A DNA stretch of 64,000 bases. Source: Pseudevernia furfuracea (taxonomy: Eukaryota; Ascomycota; Lecanoromycetes; Lecanorales; Parmeliaceae). The stretch covers positions 62,001-126,000 of the forward strand of contig JAIUPT010000030.1 of the NCBI GenBank assembly GCA_022315425.1, read 5' to 3'. Under the pieces are notes generated by a model. It made no database searches and was not told the DNA's origin. It saw only the letters and a list, made by a program, of their open reading frames with translations. Positions 12,985-24,950 of this stretch are shown piece after piece. Each line of letters opens with the position of its first letter. The stretch's first letter is position 1. The position numbers and the translations under genes are program-made.

Positions 12985-15025
12985 ATGGCGGCGATCTTTG
13001 GGACGCTCCCCAATAATCAAGTGGGAAACTCACACAGAACGCAAGAAACGGAATGGGAGTTTGGCACATCAGTCAACCAAGAGGTAAGTCGGCTCGTTCG
13101 TGTCTACACCTGTCTATACGTCTCTCTTACTACCATGTATTTCCCTCTGGAATATATGCCTCTAGCCCGCATGTTTCGCATCCCTATCTTGTACCCCCCA
13201 GACTAATGCCCCGCGCATACAGACTGGCCCCTCTTCCTCTATATCTTATTCTGCAAACAACCAACCACTCCCACAGCAAAAGCTCAACTTCAATCCTCCA
13301 TCACCGCCAAAATTCAATGGTGTTTCACCAGCACGTAACCATCCCACAACGCCAGAAAGGCATGGACAAGCATATTCGAGTGGTAGACAGAGCCAACCGA
13401 GGTCAGGTGCGGGCTTGGACCCCTCTTATCTCTCACCACCACCCAAGATCGGCAGCCGGCCGGAGTTGAATGCGAGCAGAAGTGGTAGTGAAGCGGATAG
13501 TTTATTGGATCTCTACAGCAAACCTAGAAGCCTAGGCGAGAGTAGCTTAAGAGAGAGCATGGATAGAACAGACCGAGTGCTGACGCAGGAAGAGCCTTTC
13601 CTGGAAGACGATGACCCTGAACGATCAAGGTGGATACACAGAGACAAGCTGGCAATGATTGAGAGCCATGAGATGCAAGAGGCTGGGATTAAGCTGCCAC
13701 CACAACATCAGAAGTCTACCACTAGTAGATCAAGAAGTCGACGGGAGAAGAACAGGAGCCAGGATCAGACTACAGTGGTACCTGACCAAGATGAGGAAAT
13801 GCCACCACTGAAGGATCGGAAGAAAAGAACAGCAGAGTCACCAATACGGCATGATGGCGGAGGGGAACAAACTTTGACGAACGAATTTGATCTAAGGACA
13901 CCAGAAGAGATAGCAGCGGACAACTACACCGATACGAATCCCTCAAACGGATACCGCCAACCACAGTCTGATCAACGAAAAGGATCCTCTCGTATCCCCC
14001 TACCACGCTCGAGCCCTATGCCTATACCACAAGAACACATTGAACGAGACACCCCCCTCCCTCGGAAAAGAGGCACAAGCGGCAATTTTAGCAACGGCGA
14101 TGAGAACGGTCTGTCCTATTCTCGAGTGCGCAGCCGCAACAACAGCGTCAGCAGCGCCATTCTCCTTGACGACATCGGAAACATTCCCAACACCACACCT
14201 ACCCCTGCCTCTAATCTCAACCAATCCACCCCCTCCAAAACCCAGCGGACGCCCTCCTCAGCCCAACGACCCAAATCCCGCTCCGGCCTCGACACCACCC
14301 CGTTAAGTCAAAAGGCCCGAGTTGTATCCACCACCATAGCCTCCCAACGTACCCCATCTTCAACGATCCAACGCCCCAAATCCCGCTCCGGTCTCGAACC
14401 CCGCCCTGCAACCGCTATAAACCGCCCCGAAGGTGAAGCCCCCTGGCTAGCCACGATGTACAAACCCGATCCGCGACTACCACCCGAAGAACAAATCCTC
14501 CCCACACACGCGAAGCGATTACAGCAAGAGCAGTGGGAGCGAGCGCAGAAGGAGTCACAGCAGCGGTTGCGGGAGACGGAAGCCCAACAACGGAAACACA
14601 GCCACGCAAAACCTCAGGCGCAATTTTCGCGCGAATTCTCCCCATTAGCCGAACACACGATAAACGGCCTCCAACCCTCCTCCCGCGACGCCGACGAAAA
14701 GACCCTGCAGGGGCACTCGGCTTCAGAATGGCCCCTAACGCAAGCCACACCACGCAAGCCACCACCGGCAAGCGGCGGCGGCTTAAACGCCAACCCAGCC
14801 GCAGGTGGTGGTGATGACGGAGGCCAACACGCAGGATACAGTCCCATACCTCGCGTGAAGCAGGGAACAAGCCCTATTCTGGGAAACATAACGGACATCA
14901 GGCCCGGTCAGAGGCCCTTGGATCCGTTTGAACGGGAAAGAATGGCCAGAAGAGATGAGGAGAAGGGCGGGAGGCAGGACACTGGGAAGAAGGAGAAAGG
15001 GTGTGGGTGCTGTGTCGTTATGTGA
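12985..15025 (+). CDS. unrecognised protein with C-terminal CaaX box
   Basis: Exons 12985-13083 and 13202-15025, with a 118-bp intron (GTAAGT donor) in phase 0; 640 aa. I do not recognise a domain. The protein is mostly disordered, rich in Ser/Pro/Arg/Gln, with charged helical patches (KRLQQEQWERAQKESQQRL near residue 470). A repeated unit RTPSS..QRPKSRSGL occurs twice near residues 390-440. The last residues are CGCCVVM. CVVM fits the farnesylation CaaX consensus, and the cysteines just upstream could be palmitoylated, as in Ras-type anchors. This suggests a peripheral plasma-membrane or endomembrane protein; that is inference. A later acceptor (13223) would also keep frame, so the intron end is slightly uncertain. 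Confidence 0.68.
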
Positions 15026-15188
15026 ACCTCGCGGGGGATATTCTTGCGGCTTTCCCCACTGCTAATTCACAAACTTCCTTTTGGCTGGCGAGCAAAACGT
15101 GTTAGTCGCGGATGCTTTTTCTGAGCGTACGGCGCCCAGTGGTTGTTGTCTTTTGTTGATAACGGTAGGCTTGCTATACTTACACAAA

Positions 15189-15212
15189 TGAGTGAGTGAG
15201 TGAGTGAGTGAG
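15189..15212. repeat. TGAG x6 microsatellite
   Basis: Six perfect TGAG units in the 3' flank of the CaaX gene. Confidence 0.9.
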
Positions 15213-15654
15213 TTGGGTGGATTAGAAGATACCTCGCTATATAGACAGCCAGCCAGACAGGCAGGCAGGCAGTGCTTCCTTCACCTTCAGCTCCCTCGGG
15301 CTTTGATAGCTCGAAACCTTGTACTTAAAAAGGAATTGTACTTATAACACCCAACACGTCCCATCTATATCTATCTGTCCATCACCATCACCATCACCAT
15401 GTTCTCCGTTGAACGGAACGGAACGGGATAGATAGATAAAATCCTCGCCCAGTCAGCCAGTCACTCAGTCAGTCAGTCAGTCAAAACAAAACAAAAACAC
15501 CCACGTAACCCACCCACCCACCACCTTTATTTAACATTTCATTTCCGGTTCAAGTTTCCCCAAAAAATATATATAAAATAATAAAAATAAGAATAAGAAT
15601 AAAAACAAATAACCCCCCTCCAACGGAATCCATAAACCACACCCTCACCCCCGA

Positions 15655-15715
15655 GATCAATCAATCAATCAAATCAATCAATCAATCACTCAATCATTCA
15701 ATCCATCAATCCATC
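15655..15715. repeat. imperfect AATC microsatellite
   Basis: Run of AATC units with small interruptions (AAATC, ACTC, ATTC). The same motif recurs at about 48720-48790 and 49037-49072. Confidence 0.85.
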
Positions 15716-16257
15716 CGATTTTTCAGTCTTTCTTTTGCTTTGCTTTACAACCACAACTCACATACAGAAAACCCCCGGCTTCGCTTTTATGGAAATGCGG
15801 GAAAAAGACGGGGGGGCTCGGATCGGATCGGATCCGCTGTGCTGATTGTATTGTATTCCACCTTATGTATCCCAATAGCAACGCGTGGGGAAAGGCCAAC
15901 CGGGGACCCCGGGTATCCATCGCATCGCATCGCAGGGCGCACGCTTCCTCCCGGACGGAAGCTCCTGGACACGTTATCGAGATCAAGAAGAAGAGAAGCC
16001 ATCAAGAAAGAAGAGAAGCGCGATGTGCAATCTTACATTGCAATGCATACGTGCATACGTGCATAGACAAGACAGACAAGATACAAGCCGTCGAGAGCCA
16101 ATACTCTCATACCTTATCTCAGCGATCACCAACCCTTCTCATCACCTACACTAAAAACACTCCAGATTACCCTGCCCCGTAACAGCCATCTCATATTCTC
16201 CTGTTCCAGCTGCATGACCAGGACCATTCAATTCCCACAAACCCCACCTTCCCAACC

Positions 16258-19097
16258 TCACCGACGGGTGTGATCCGCAACAACTCTCCTAACAGTCTCA
16301 TTAACCGGCGGCACATAGCCCGGCCTATTTCTCGCTTTGGGGAACTCAATCCTCCTAACCTTCCTCCTCGCGATGCGTCTATAGCGTCTGACCTTCGGCA
16401 TAGCCAGACCTCGCTTATCAGTCTGATCCATACCCGCATCCTCGATGCCGTCGACGAGGGCAGCTGTTTTGTGGAAGAGGATGGAAGTGTGGTCGGAGGA
16501 GGAGAGGGGATCGTCGTCGATGTTGCGGATGGGTGAAGGGTTAGGGTCGGTAGGGGAGAGTGGTGTGGATGCGGATCTGACATTATGCAGGGAAAGCTCG
16601 TCTCTTCTACCGAACAAGCGGCCAGGTTCGACAATGGTGTATGTAAGTGTGGGCCAGGAGTCGGGATCTTGGTAGGGCATGGTGAGTAAAGATCTGTGTT
16701 CGAGGCCGAGGAAGGTGTAGTCGACCAGCAATGTTTCATAACTGTGAGAGTCGAAACCATTGTAGGGTTGAATTGCGAATTTGGGAATCGACAGCGACAG
16801 ACCTAGTGGTGTTTTGAGGCGCCCTGTACCCGACATATCGAAGTTACTGGCTTGCACAAACGATGCAATGCTCGGATCAATGCTGTCGTCTTTGGCATAA
16901 ATACATTGTTTTCTGACAAATTGCAGGTCGACGATATGTTGTGGCTGCAAGAAGTCCATCTGCTTCCCATTAACCAATCTGACGTCTTTGATTGGAGAAG
17001 TTGCCCCATTCTCGCGATCGAACAATATCCCGATCTCCAGATCCGGCAAAGCTTCCACAGGGACAGGCAGTGACAGGTTCTTGGACGATGGTGACAATCG
17101 AATGTGCCAAAACTCCTCACTTTTCTCAAGGGACCCGAGGCTCTCTAGCGAACGTACGAGGCCAGGTACAAGGGGAAGAAATTCTCGAGGTATCTTCGCA
17201 GATTTGAAGCCAATGTCTTTGGTGTCGAATGGTCTTATTTCATGACGTTGTTTCTTGGTCCGTCCTCGATTTTTTAGCGCATGCGCAATCGTCCCTGCCT
17301 TATTGGCAGGGAACAACACTTGGCCCAACTTTACTGAATCATGGTACACGATTTCCGGTGTCCAGTACGGCGTGTTTGTATCGCAGAACTTGTAGATAGT
17401 GTCATCTGGCGCTTCGAAGAACGACTTCACGGCTTTGAACGCCAATTTGCCATGTATACCTTGAGTTGCTAGAACTGCTGATGAGCTAGATGGCGGAGCC
17501 TCATTCTTCTCTTTCTTCCTCCTAGCGGATTTCTGTATGAAAGGGTCACACCATCTTGACCATTGCTGATTCCTATCTAGCAGTGACAGTCTGCTACCAA
17601 CCAAAACTGGAGCCGGGCTGGCATTAGACGCCCTATCACCTTGCGACCAAGCTAGTTCCAGGTTCTGTGTGGAAGCAGGTTGCAGAATCTGATGTATCAG
17701 TCTCCGCGTCTCCAAAAGGTCGGCGTCATCGGGTCCTATATAATATACACGCAACTGGTCCAGGAGTCAGCATTCGATCGAAAAGAATACATGCTTTACT
17801 CACTGTTTTTGGAGGAAAGGCTTCAGCTCTGACCAGCGTGTTGGTGTACTTCTCGATCTGCCGAAGCATAAATTTGTTCAGCTCCCTTGGAAAAGGCGTC
17901 AAGCCCTCATGCGACATTGAATAGACAGCGAGATCGATCGTGGAGACTTGAATGTTCTCAAGGGTATGGATAAAGAGTTTGAATATGTCAACGCAATTTT
18001 CATAGTCAGACGTGATGCGGACGATATGATCTTGAGGCCATGCTTCCACCTTGGAGTCATAGCTTCTAGATATCATGTTCAATATATCCCTTTCTGCCAG
18101 TAGAATCAGCTTTTAGAAGCAAAATTTTCATCTCGGTGAGCTGCTTACTGTGATTCAGTATCAGATTTAGATGGAGCTTCTTTAGCCGTATATCCATTTC
18201 ACCTAATGAAGATTCTTGGAACTTGGGTGTAATGTTCCAACACTGTCTTAGCACTCTTTTTACTAACACCTCTTTACTTATTCCCTGTGCGCGGTCTTTC
18301 CAAGATACCTCTTTCTTAGTAGACACTCCTTCTAGCGGGTTACTCGTAATATGAGGTGCCTTAGACTTTCGAAGCACTGTGTTTCCAACGAGCTGCCATG
18401 ATGATCGCGCGTAGAGACTGTTGCTAGTCTCCACATTCAAATCGAAAACATCGGCGGCTGGGTCCTTCCCAGCTCTGTTCAAGTAGGCTCCCAGTTGCTG
18501 CTTCGTGAAACCCTCCTGTAGCCTGGAAACTAAATCCTGGTATGCAACTCCTGTGATACGGCTCTTTGTTCTTGTCGCCCACGAAGCTTTTACGCTTTCA
18601 ATATTTTTACAGGCCTCATCAATATCGAGTATTCCCCTTTCGACGACCATCTCTTTCAGCATCTCAGACGAGGTTATTGGCTTCTGATCAGGGTTCTTGT
18701 CTGGACCTGATGCACGGATTCGTGGGATATTCGACTCGGGTCGAAGATGCTTCCGCTTGTCTCGCAGGATGAGGACCTCGGCTGGCTCGCCCAAGACATC
18801 GAAGCCAAGACTGTCCTTTGTAGACGGCTCGTTCCCATGTCTGTAATTTGGGTCAGGAGGCAGCACTTCGGTAATGTATCTGATAGGTACTCTCTCGAGA
18901 TTGCCATTGTCGGTAGCGACATCATGGGAAGACGATTGCTCTTGTCGTAGGCTAGCTCCTGAAGTGAAGCGTCGAAGCTGTTGAGGATGTCTTGTAGGGC
19001 GTCGACGGCCAGGGCGAGGTCCCTCTCGAAGACTAAGACGATACTGACAGCACAAACATATGGGAAAGTCTTGCGCAACAGGTATAAGCTTGAACAT
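16258..19097 (-). CDS. probable Sls1-like mitochondrial inner-membrane regulator
   Basis: Minus-strand exons 19097-18149, 18093-17804 and 17754-16258; introns 55 and 49 bp; 911 aa. The N-terminus (MFKLIPVAQDFPICLCCQYRLSLREG, then Arg-rich RRRPTRHPQQLRRF) looks like a mitochondrial targeting peptide. The middle and C-terminal parts fit my memory of the fungal SLS family, whose yeast member couples mitochondrial transcription with translation at the inner membrane. Visible blocks include QECW-like VLRQCWNI and the YYIGPDDADLLETRRLI segment. The assignment is by overall pattern, with no catalytic motif to lean on. The ATG at 19097 was preferred over upstream codons because the targeting-type sequence begins there. 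It diverges from the RAD51-like gene across about 300 bp. Confidence 0.6.
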
Positions 19098-19398
19098 CGA
19101 AAGGGTGGTATTGCAGTCGACGCTGGCGTCAACTTCGAGCGCGAATGGAAAGTCAAAAATATCCTCGGCAAAGTTACCGCACTGAGAAATTTCCAGCCCT
19201 ATCAGTCTAAAGACCGAGGCAGGTTTCCTCTCAAGTAAACACAATAGTTACCTACAAACACTACGCAGATTTCGATATATAGAAGAACGAATTCTCCTTT
19301 AAACGAGGCTTCTTCAACAGCAATTCCATGAATGTCCCATGTAAAGACAGCAACGCCATGCGGCTTCCTCAGATCTCTTTCTAAGATCCACCTTGACA
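19098..19398. promoter_or_regulatory. shared bidirectional promoter region
   Basis: Only 301 bp separate the start codons of the Sls1-like gene (minus) and the RAD51-family gene (plus), so both must be driven from here. I see no clear TATA box. Confidence 0.5.
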
Positions 19399-20642
19399 AT
19401 GTCAGGTCCCTCCCAAGCAGCTCCCCCACTGCTGGGCTCCAGTCTACTTGCATCAGCCAAAGCGCACGAGAAAGCTAGGCCCTTACCAGCGAGTTCAGGC
19501 TCAGCTACAATTGATCAGAACGCTCTAGATGGAGGCTTTATATATGGAGAGATCACTTCAATTGCTGGAGCGAGCGGGACAGGAAAGACTTTGGTAGGTC
19601 TTTGCGAATTTTTGACCTGAAACAGTTCGCATTGTGTAGTTACGTATAGCCAATAGATCGCTTGCAAACACTAACATACTTTACCTACCAGCTAGCATAC
19701 CATGCCATAGCAAGTCATGTTCTCTCACACAAGCTCGGCGAGGTGGCTCTCATCGACACCACTGGGTCATTCTCTCCATTGCGACTGCGGAACGCCCTGA
19801 CTTATCGCTTAGAAGCCGTGATCCAGACCAACAGCTACCAAGAGTCTGGATACATGTACGAGAAGAGGACGTCGGCATTACGGAACTCGAAAGAAGCTAT
19901 GATTGAAAAAGCGACCTCGATGCTCGATCGTGTGAAAGTGATGAGAGTGTTCGACTTTGCTGGCGTGGTAGAAGCATTTAGCGAAGTCAAGGAGTTAATG
20001 GAGAAGATGGCGCAGAAGTTTAAGAAGCCCCCAGTCGTAGCGTTTGAGAAGCGGAGGGAAGAAATTGGTGACAGCGAAGAAGAGCCTGACGAAGACGGAG
20101 AATTGCAAGCCGAACCAATGCGAGAAAGTGTAAATTTCAGTGATCTTCAAAACAGTGACCCTCATAGCGGTCCGATTGGTATGGTCATCTTTGATACAAT
20201 CACAAACGTCGTGAGCGCAATGATGGCCAAGAGCCAGGTCCAAGGTCAAGCTCTCCTCGTAAGCTTCATGCGATCACTCCACCACCTAACGTCCCGCCAT
20301 CACATCTGCACAATCCTTACAAATGCCGCGGTCGGTAGGAATCCTTCCAATTATCCAGAGTACCAGCATGGTCCGAGAGAAGATGTCTCGATCTTCTCTT
20401 CAACCATGGGGAAGCCTGCTCTTGGGAAGACGTTCACGTATCTGGTTGATACATCCATTTTCTTATCCACAGTGCCGAAGACCAGCGATGATGCGGCAAT
20501 TGCGTTCGGTGACGGAGGGGAAGCACCGTTGTATCAGAAGGCACTCATAGTGGAGGTTCTCAAGGATAGATGTGGTACTCGAGAAGGGCGGTGGGCGGCT
20601 TTCGAGATAGCTGCTGGGGTGCAAATCGTGCCCAGTGGCTGA
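19399..20642 (+). CDS. RAD51-family recombination protein (paralogue)
   Basis: Exons 19399-19593 and 19692-20642, separated by a 98-bp intron lying just after the P-loop; 381 aa. Walker A is GASGTGKT (residues 57-64) and Walker B is GMVIFDTITN, the RecA/RAD51 core arrangement. The C-terminal half has the strand pattern seen in RAD51 paralogues (TNAAVGRNPSN, then GKTFTYLVDTSIFLS). An acidic insert (SEEEPDEDGELQ) lies between the Walker motifs. Such paralogues help homologous recombination by loading or stabilising RAD51 filaments. Which paralogue (XRCC2/Rlp1, RAD51D, Rad55/57) I cannot tell. It is not RAD51 itself: the N-terminal HhH domain is missing and the Walker region differs. Confidence 0.78.
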
Positions 20643-20665
20643 GTAGAGCCTGCCTATTTGTGTAC

Positions 20666-21945
20666 TTAGCCACTGTTTGAGATCTGCCAGCTTCTCAAAT
20701 CCTCCCGTGAGGTAAATTCATCCACCTCATGCATCCGCCTGTGAGCATGATTCTTGGCATCCGAACCCGACTGAATATGGTCCGCTATACTTCCCCTACC
20801 GCTAACGGTACCGGTATTCCCTATCTCGTTTTTACTGGACCTCCGCTCTGGACGCGTTGGTTTGATAGTACTTCGGCTCCCAGTGCCCGACGTATGTCTT
20901 TTATGACCTCGCAAGGTTCTGCTGTCACCATCGCTCTCGTCCTCCTCTGTGCTACCTCCCAGCTTAGGACTCGCAGCCACACCTGTATCATAATCGGCTG
21001 CCCATCCGTCTCCTCCGGCGAAGATATCCTCGATGCATTTATCGGCCGGCAGTTCACCTACTTGCGCAAGCCATGACGCAGCCAGGGTCCGACGGTACAT
21101 ATCCTGAAGCATGCCGCTTTCTCGAGCATTAGATGACATAGATGGCACATTACTTCCATCGTCACCGTCAGCTTGCTCGACTGTCATGATACCAGCGATC
21201 CCACCGAAGACAGGTGCGGTCTTGAGTGGAGGGGCAATGAAATTCTTGTCGCCTTCTATTTGTTTCATATAAATGCCGATCTAAGGCTCAGTTAGCTTTG
21301 CACCTCATATACATCGAGAACGCTGTGATCTCATGCCTTCAGAGTGCTGTTGATTTTGCTCTCCTGCATCAGATATCTTCGGGTGACAGCCTCCTCCTCA
21401 TCGTCGCTCCCGCCCACGAACTCAGCCAAATTTAGCCTCACATTCCCCAATATGATTCTTTCAGCTCGTGTACCAGGCGAATACTCCTGCAGGACCTCGA
21501 AATGTATCTCCGACTCTTGCAGCATGCCATTGCGGTCCACTGTTAAACGGACAGGTAGTGTCTTGACATATTCCCAAGAAACCTTGTGGTCTCTGATCCC
21601 TGCTTTCGAGGTGTGTCCCCGGTGCTCAGCGGAGCTAGAAGAAGGTAGATGCCACTTGACATAAGATGTTCCAGATACAAGAGGAACATTGTTCAAGTCG
21701 ACGATCTAGGATCACGGTTAGCCGGTGCTGTGAAGTATACGAGGATTTATCACCTTCAGCTGCAAGTCGAATTTTGGCTGTAAGAGTATCAGCATTGTAC
21801 CCTCAATGACTTGTTCTCGTGACATACCCTTCGATTCTTGGGTACTGTCGAAGGCACTGTCAGCTGTTGCATCGTCCGAAATAAAGTACTGAAAGACATT
21901 GTCGTTGTAACAGGGCGAGTAACACTCACCAAAAGCATTCTGCAT
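20666..21945 (-). CDS. NT-C2 domain protein (EEIG1/EHBP1 N-terminal type)
   Basis: Five minus-strand exons: 21945-21930 (16 nt), 21844-21828 (17 nt), 21777-21754 (24 nt), 21705-21337 and 21280-20666; 346 aa. Joining the three micro-exons gives MQNAFVPKNRRPKFDLQL, then KIVDLNNVPLVSGTSYVKW. This is the start of the N-terminal C2 domain of EEIG1/EHBP1-type proteins. The fourth intron (21336-21281) starts with GC instead of GT: the exon ends LK, the next begins IGIYMKQ, as expected for the domain. The C-terminal third is Ser/Arg-rich and disordered. NT-C2 proteins act at membranes in trafficking; the fungal role is open. Its stop lies 23 bp from that of the convergent RAD51-family gene. Confidence 0.78.
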
Positions 21946-22189
21946 CTTCGCCGCTCCTTCTTATCCGCCTTGGTGAGAGCTCAAGTAGGGAGCGGCATCC
22001 TGCTCTTGAAGCTAGACAGTAGACAGTACTTACCTTAGACAGTACTTACCTTATGTTAGGAAGGAGCATTCACATCAGGTCGGTGCCTGAAAGGCGGGAG
22101 GCGCCGCCCCGAACCGATTGATCGGGCGCGCCAAGAATAAGGTACATACGGTACTCGTACTCTAAGGTAAAGAAAGTACTTTACAGTAG

Positions 22190-22262
22190 CGCAACACCAT
22201 TGTACCAGCGCCAATAGGAATCGAACCTATTACAACTACTAAACCAACTCATAGGCCAATGT
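22190..22262 (-). other. tRNA-like relic with Pol III A/B-box signals
   Basis: On the minus strand this contains GGTTCGATTCC, a perfect B-box. It sits in a five-pair T-stem (ATAGG/CCTAT) and is preceded by an A-box-like TGGCCTATGAGTTGG. There is no anticodon arm and no 5' acceptor strand pairing with TTGGCGC. About 38 bp including the B-box and 3' flank recur near 32383-32420. Confidence 0.55.
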
Positions 22263-22452
22263 CTATACTGGAGAATGGTTTCGTGAATTCCAATGGGAAA
22301 CATAAGACATGAAATCTACCAGTCGGTCTATGAATCAAATTGCTTCCGCTCAGCTTCTAGACCTTTGTGCTCTGGGGGATGATATCCTACCGATAAATTT
22401 CCAATCACCGTTCTCAACTGTCTAAAAAACATCTTGCTGTCACGTTGAATTC

Positions 22453-23728
22453 ATGGGCACTCTCGAAGATCGCGTGGTCACTGCTATTCACGAAAAGTTC
22501 TATACTTTGCCGACGAAGAGCAAGCCCAGATCATTGACTAACGGCATTCAGGAGTGGGTGCCACTTAGCGGCATTGTAGTCATTGGTGAATATGAAAGCA
22601 TCACATCTTTGGCTTTAGGCACTGGGATGAGATGCTTGCCAGGCTCGAAATCCGCGCTCCTTGAGAGCGGCACAGTTCTTCATGATTGGCACGCCGAGAC
22701 CCTCGCCATTAGAGCTTTCAATTATTTCCTTCTCCAAGAGTGCCATCAACTCGCCTCTTCCGCTACGTACACCTCGCCCATTCTTCGATGGAGACAAGAG
22801 CGTGATGTGACCGACGTCCAAGATTTGCAGCCCTTCAGTATTCGTGAGGGTCTGAGGATCATGATGTATTGCTCTCAAGCCCCATGCGGAGATGCAAGTA
22901 TGGAGCTCGTGATGGAAGCGCAAGACGACCCTACACCATGGCTTGTGGGTGCCTCAAGTGAAGAAGCTACGTCAGGCCTCCTCGGTCGCGGATCCTTCTC
23001 CCAGCTAGGTGTTGTGAGACGAAAACCCTGTAGGCAAACTCGTCTGCTTGATCTTGTCTGCTACTGATATTGTGCATGAGAAAGCTCGAGCGGACAGCCC
23101 AATAACCTTGTCCAAGTCATGTTCAGACAAGCTTGCACTCAAACAGTGCACATCCCTGCTATCATCACCAATATCGCTTCTAGTTTCGCCTGAGAATGCA
23201 TACATTGACACCCTTATCCTACCGTATCACCAATACAGGAAACAAGCATGTGAGAGAGCTTTTGGACCAGCAGGGCGCATGTTACCTGTTGTTAGCTCGA
23301 CATGGCTTGCGGATTATGGATTTCGTCCGTTTCGAGTGGAGACTACAGAGATTGACTTTCACTATTCACGGAGAGCTGCAGGTACAAAGTCGGATGGCTG
23401 CAAGGGCTCAAACATCTCAGCTGTATGGACTCCACGCCATCAAGAAACCCTGATCAACGGCGTTCTGCAGGGTCGCAAGCAAACGGATCGAATGGGGGCT
23501 AGTGCATTGTCAAGGATGCAGATTTGGAATCTCCTCCTGGGGACAATTGGTTTGATTGGCGTCCCTGCGCTGAGAAACGTCCTCGAAATGTCTTCATACC
23601 TAGACATGAAAAGGTCACAAGACTTGGAGTATAGACGACGTTTGAAAGACGATGTGAAAAGCACGGCTCTTAAAGGGTGGAACAATGGGTCATCCCACTG
23701 CCTACTCGAAGGGGTTCTGCAACCTTGA
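22453..23728 (+). CDS. TAD1: tRNA-specific adenosine deaminase Tad1/ADAT1
   Basis: Exons 22453-23029 and 23085-23728 with a 55-bp phase-1 intron; 406 aa. The adenosine-deaminase zinc site is complete: HAE at 80-82 (His ligand, Glu proton shuttle), PCG at 144-146 and CSDK with Cys205. The order and spacing fit eukaryotic Tad1, which deaminates A37 next to the anticodon of tRNA-Ala to inosine in the cytoplasm or nucleus. The block before CSDK reads RRKPSRADSP, near the family's usual RTKPGRGDAPP. The 3' splice site GAGAAAG is not pyrimidine-rich; an acceptor 4 bp upstream would break the frame, so this one was chosen. The C-terminal ALKGW block is present. Confidence 0.86.
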
Positions 23729-24950
23729 GAAGCCGCGAAATTACTGACACCATCACCACCTTTGCATACGATAACTCACAGTTGGGACAGACAGATTGGC
23801 CGCTCTTATCTGATAAGCTCCGTTCTGGAATAGCGCTCAGCTTTATCTTCTCTCCTTTCGTATCGCGCCCCCTATTTTACAACATAGTCGCAATGCAGCA
23901 CAGATCGTCTACTCGTTAGTATCCAGTCTCTAAAGACATGATGAATTAAGCCAGGGTCCACGGATATCTGCGAAGTTCTAATGGCCAAACGTGCTTAATC
24001 GGCGAGACGGAAATGATCGAAAGTAGTAAGTTTGTCCACGGCTCGTTGCAGATTCTATAGATGTGGCCAATTATCGTAGGTTACCAAAAGACACGCTTTC
24101 AAGCACCATCCGCCTTCGAACATCCAGCCAATAGTTTGGTAATTCAATCGTCGATTTAGTCATAGGCTGTCCAGCAAGGTCGCTGCCCGGACATCGTCCT
24201 TGAACGAGGAAGAATGTGTTCTTTTAGTCATCAACGATAGCGTGACAGCATTTGGGACTTGGAAGGTGCAAGGGCCCGCCCTGCAGACACGTCTCGTACC
24301 TCAAAGCAAACACATCGCACCTCACTCAAACAGAAGTGCAGAGGCCCATCGTACCAAGAAATGGTTTGCCCGAAAGCACTCATCTACTCCTATCTTGCTG
24401 TCTGCAGCTAAACTAAGTCAAAGTAGCAAACAGAGCAGTAAGCGGACTCACGGATCACTAACCATCTTTGGCTCAGCATGAGCATGTCTACCTCTCAGTC
24501 TTACTCACACTGAACCCCAGCTATTCAAGCTACGAAATATGCCCTCTACACACAAAATGATGAAGGCGGTGACCTTTCAAAGTGTCGGTCAGATTTTTGA
24601 CACACAAACATGCAAGAAGCCTTTTCAACCTGGGTTACTCACCGCTCATTGGCTATGATGCCTCTGTTGGCAAAATTTTATCAAAGGACCGTATCATGTT
24701 TCATTCGCCTACTGACATTGTGCATCAAAGAATCATATCATAGCATGAGGTAGGCTGCCTGTCGGTAAGGAATGCCGGGGACATCTCTGTATTTTTACGG
24801 CTTACCGGATGAGTTTGAAGTACCTGGCACGTCATGGATCCTTCCTTCTTGAGCTCTTGCTTTCCAAAGCTTTTCTTGCCTCGTCTCTGGTCATTCTGGT
24901 CATATCCAATCGGCCAACCTCTCGATCCAACGCCAGCTTCTGCGGCTACC
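23729..24950. other. intergenic
   Basis: 1.2 kb between TAD1 and the dynamin gene. Short ORFs (for example 24200-24481) have no recognisable features. Probably promoter and 5' leader of the dynamin gene. Confidence 0.5.

Larger units (their letters stand above)
15026..16257. other. microsatellite-rich intergenic region
   Basis: 1.2 kb between the convergent CaaX gene and the Sls1-like gene. It holds many short simple repeats: TGAG, GCAG, ATCACC, CAGT, AATA/AATAAG and AATC. No supported ORF. Confidence 0.6.

Noticed and set aside
12866..13016. Coding-like stretch (FGAEAAGNFGGYQDEYQGL) before the CaaX gene
   Set aside because: In a different frame from exon 1, ends in a stop, and no GT donor lies where it would be needed to join; left as 5' UTR or unresolved.
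22190..22262. Functional nuclear tRNA gene at this locus
   Set aside because: No anticodon arm and no 5' acceptor strand complementary to the 3' end; recorded as a tRNA-like relic instead.
23030..23084. Alternative TAD1 acceptor after CATGAG (23080)
   Set aside because: It would shift the frame and destroy the CSDK zinc-ligand block.
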